Source: Phycisphaerae bacterium (GTDB lineage Bacteria; Planctomycetota; Phycisphaerae; Phycisphaerales; SM1A02). Taken from it: a DNA stretch of 6,179 nt. The stretch covers positions 1 through 6,179 of the forward strand of contig VGXJ01000114.1 in the NCBI GenBank assembly GCA_016873375.1, written 5' to 3'. A program made the position numbers and the translations under genes. The notes beneath the pieces were generated by a model, which worked only from the letters and a program-made list of their open reading frames with translations, was not told the origin of the DNA and ran no database searches. Shown in pieces: positions 4,877 through 6,179 of the stretch. Position 1 is the stretch's first letter, and every line of letters starts with the position of its first letter.

Positions 4877-6179
4877 ATGACCATTGTTGCCCTGCTCATA
4901 CACGCGCTCGCCGCCGAACCGCCCTACCAGGAGCCGAGCGTGCCGCTTGATCCGCGGATCAAGGGTGATCGCATCACGAGCCTTGCGCCACCCGTTGCGT
5001 CGACCACTGGACCCGTGGTGGCGCCAATCCACCGGATCGCGTCATCGGCGACAGAGAGTGGCCTGCCGGCCGAGCTGGACGCGCGTGCGCGCGCGGCGCT
5101 GCTCCGAGGCCTTGCGTGGCTCGCGGCATCGCAGGATCCCGAGGGCGGATGGATGGTGGCCAAGGCTGCGGCGGGGACCGATCAACCCAAACCCAGCCAG
5201 GCTGCTTCGACGGCGGTCACCGGCCTGGCCGTCAAGGCCTTTGCGCAGGCCGCGGACTCGAGCCACGACGCCGCCGTCACGCGAGCGCTTGGTTTCATCC
5301 GGAGTCAGGCCTTCCCTGCAGGTTCGTTCGTTCCGGACCCTGCTGGGAGCCTCGGCAACTATGTCGCCGCCTCCGTCGCCATGGGCTTGGCCGCGCTCGA
5401 CCGCCCCGACGAACTGCCGATGCTCGAGCAGACGGTCGAGTGGCTGCGTCAGAACCAATGGGACCATACCGAAGGGCTGGCCTCGACCAAGGACTGGTAC
5501 GGCGGCGCCGGCTACGGCAACTGGGGCAGGCCGGATCTTTCGAATACGCAACTTTTTCTTGATGCATTGCACGATGCCGGCGTGAGCCAGGACGACCCCG
5601 CCGTGCAGCGCGCGCTCGCGTTCGTCACGCGGACGCAGAACCTGAAGGTGACCAATCCCTCATCTTGGGCCCAGGCCGGCGGCGATGACGGCGGCTTCGT
5701 CTACACGCCTGCCAACGGCGGCGAGAGCTTTGCGAGCGAGGATGCCGGGGAGGGCCGTTACGGCGAGAAGTTCCCCGCCGGCACGCCGCGCACGCTCCGC
5801 AGCTACGGCAGCATGACCTATGCAGGCCTGAAGAGCCTGCTGTACGCGGGTCTTTCGCCTGATGATCCACGCGTGAAGGCTGCGCGCGGCTGGATTGCCT
5901 TGCACTGGGGATTCGAGGCAAACCCCGGCCTGGGGACGCAGGGTCTCTTCTACTACCGACACGCCATGGCCCGCGCCCTGGCCGTGAATGGCGAGCGCAT
6001 CATCACCGATGCCCAGGGCAAGGTCCATGACTGGCGCAACGAACTCATCGAAAGCCTGCTCACTGCACAACGGCCCGATGGCTCATGGGTCAACGCCACC
6101 GCGCGATGGCAGGAAGACAAGCCGGAACTCGTGACCTGCTACGCGCTGCTCGCCCTCGAGGAAGCGCTCAAGCCGGCCG
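4877..6179 (+). CDS. Secreted prenyltransferase/squalene-oxidase repeat protein, 3' end beyond window
   Basis: 434 codons are visible without a stop. A short hydrophobic N-terminus (MTIVALLIHALAA, then E-P-P) looks like a signal peptide, followed by a Pro/Thr-rich stretch to about residue 60. From about 70 on come alpha-helical repeats of the squalene-cyclase / prenyltransferase type. QW motifs are at Q86-W92 (QDPEGGW) and Q398-W404 (QRPDGSW), with related helical pairs near 113-152, 161-212, 219-278 and 308-370. The late section SYGSMTYAGLKSLLYAGL...DDPRVKAA is typical of the secreted versions frequent in planctomycetes. I see no DxDD catalytic motif of squalene-hopene cyclases, so cyclase activity should not be assumed; the true role of this subfamily is not known to me. 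Start choice is open: the in-frame ATG at 4835 has a better Shine-Dalgarno (AGGGGAG, 4820-4826) and adds a charged n-region, but would overlap the divergent propeller gene by 21 bases. I keep 4877 to avoid that overlap. Confidence 0.85.
   Translation, partial: MTIVALLIHALAAEPPYQEPSVPLDPRIKGDRITSLAPPVASTTGPVVAPIHRIASSATESGLPAELDARARAALLRGLAWLAASQDPEGGWMVAKAAAGTDQPKPSQAASTAVTGLAVKAFAQAADSSHDAAVTRALGFIRSQAFPAGSFVPDPAGSLGNYVAASVAMGLAALDRPDELPMLEQTVEWLRQNQWDHTEGLASTKDWYGGAGYGNWGRPDLSNTQLFLDALHDAGVSQDDPAVQRALAFVTRTQNLKVTNPSSWAQAGGDDGGFVYTPANGGESFASEDAGEGRYGEKFPAGTPRTLRSYGSMTYAGLKSLLYAGLSPDDPRVKAARGWIALHWGFEANPGLGTQGLFYYRHAMARALAVNGERIITDAQGKVHDWRNELIESLLTAQRPDGSWVNATARWQEDKPELVTCYALLALEEALKPA

Noticed and set aside
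4856..5032. 59-codon N-terminal extension of the propeller frame
   Set aside because: It would bury the signal peptide inside the protein and lies antisense to the start of the cyclase-repeat gene.
5042..5572. Open - strand frame of 176 codons, and others further right, opposite the cyclase-repeat gene
   Set aside because: The + strand frame from 4877 is continuous to the window end with clear QW repeats; the - strand frames show no domain.
1..6179. CRISPR array, tRNA, rRNA, insertion sequence or phage genes
   Set aside because: No regular spacer-repeat pattern, cloverleaf, transposase or terminal inverted repeats were seen on either strand.

Overview
The window is high-GC bacterial DNA with densely packed genes. 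It most likely comes from the phylum Planctomycetota, perhaps a Phycisphaerae-like lineage. That placement is inferred from protein types: a soluble-input Ser/Thr kinase, a secreted protein built of squalene-cyclase-type repeats in the style common in planctomycetes, and an FG-GAP propeller with an Ala-rich secreted N-terminus. No rRNA or other marker gene is present to confirm it.

Layout, left to right. The + strand opens with the last 39 codons of a type II secretion / type IV pilus inner-membrane protein (GspF/PilC family, 2-121). Facing it on the - strand is a three-gene unit read right to left: an H-NOX heme nitric-oxide sensor (2908-2369), a soluble histidine kinase (2372-1485) and a Ser/Thr protein kinase with a single C-terminal membrane anchor (1488-187). 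The junctions are 4-base stop/start overlaps (GTGA and ATGA), so the three are very probably one translationally coupled operon. Divergent from the H-NOX gene, with 51 bases between the two start codons, is a 101-residue four-helix membrane protein on the + strand (2960-3265). A 156-base convergent spacer follows, holding inverted repeats and a degenerate 14-base repeat. Next is a secreted, probably seven-bladed FG-GAP propeller protein on the - strand (4855-3422). Divergent from it is a + strand protein with squalene-cyclase/prenyltransferase repeats (from 4877), which is still open at the window end. A perfect 6-1-6 palindrome lies between these last two starts.

The main point of interest is the H-NOX / histidine kinase / Ser/Thr kinase operon. 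H-NOX proteins paired with a histidine kinase are an established bacterial NO-sensing module, normally signalling through response regulators. Here no response regulator is encoded next to them, and a membrane-anchored Ser/Thr kinase occupies the third position. The inference, not proven by sequence, is an NO-responsive circuit in which a two-component-type kinase and a Hanks-type kinase work together. The H-NOX distal pocket looks non-polar, which fits NO sensing rather than O2 sensing. The propeller and cyclase-repeat proteins look like a separate, envelope or secreted, divergent pair of unknown function.
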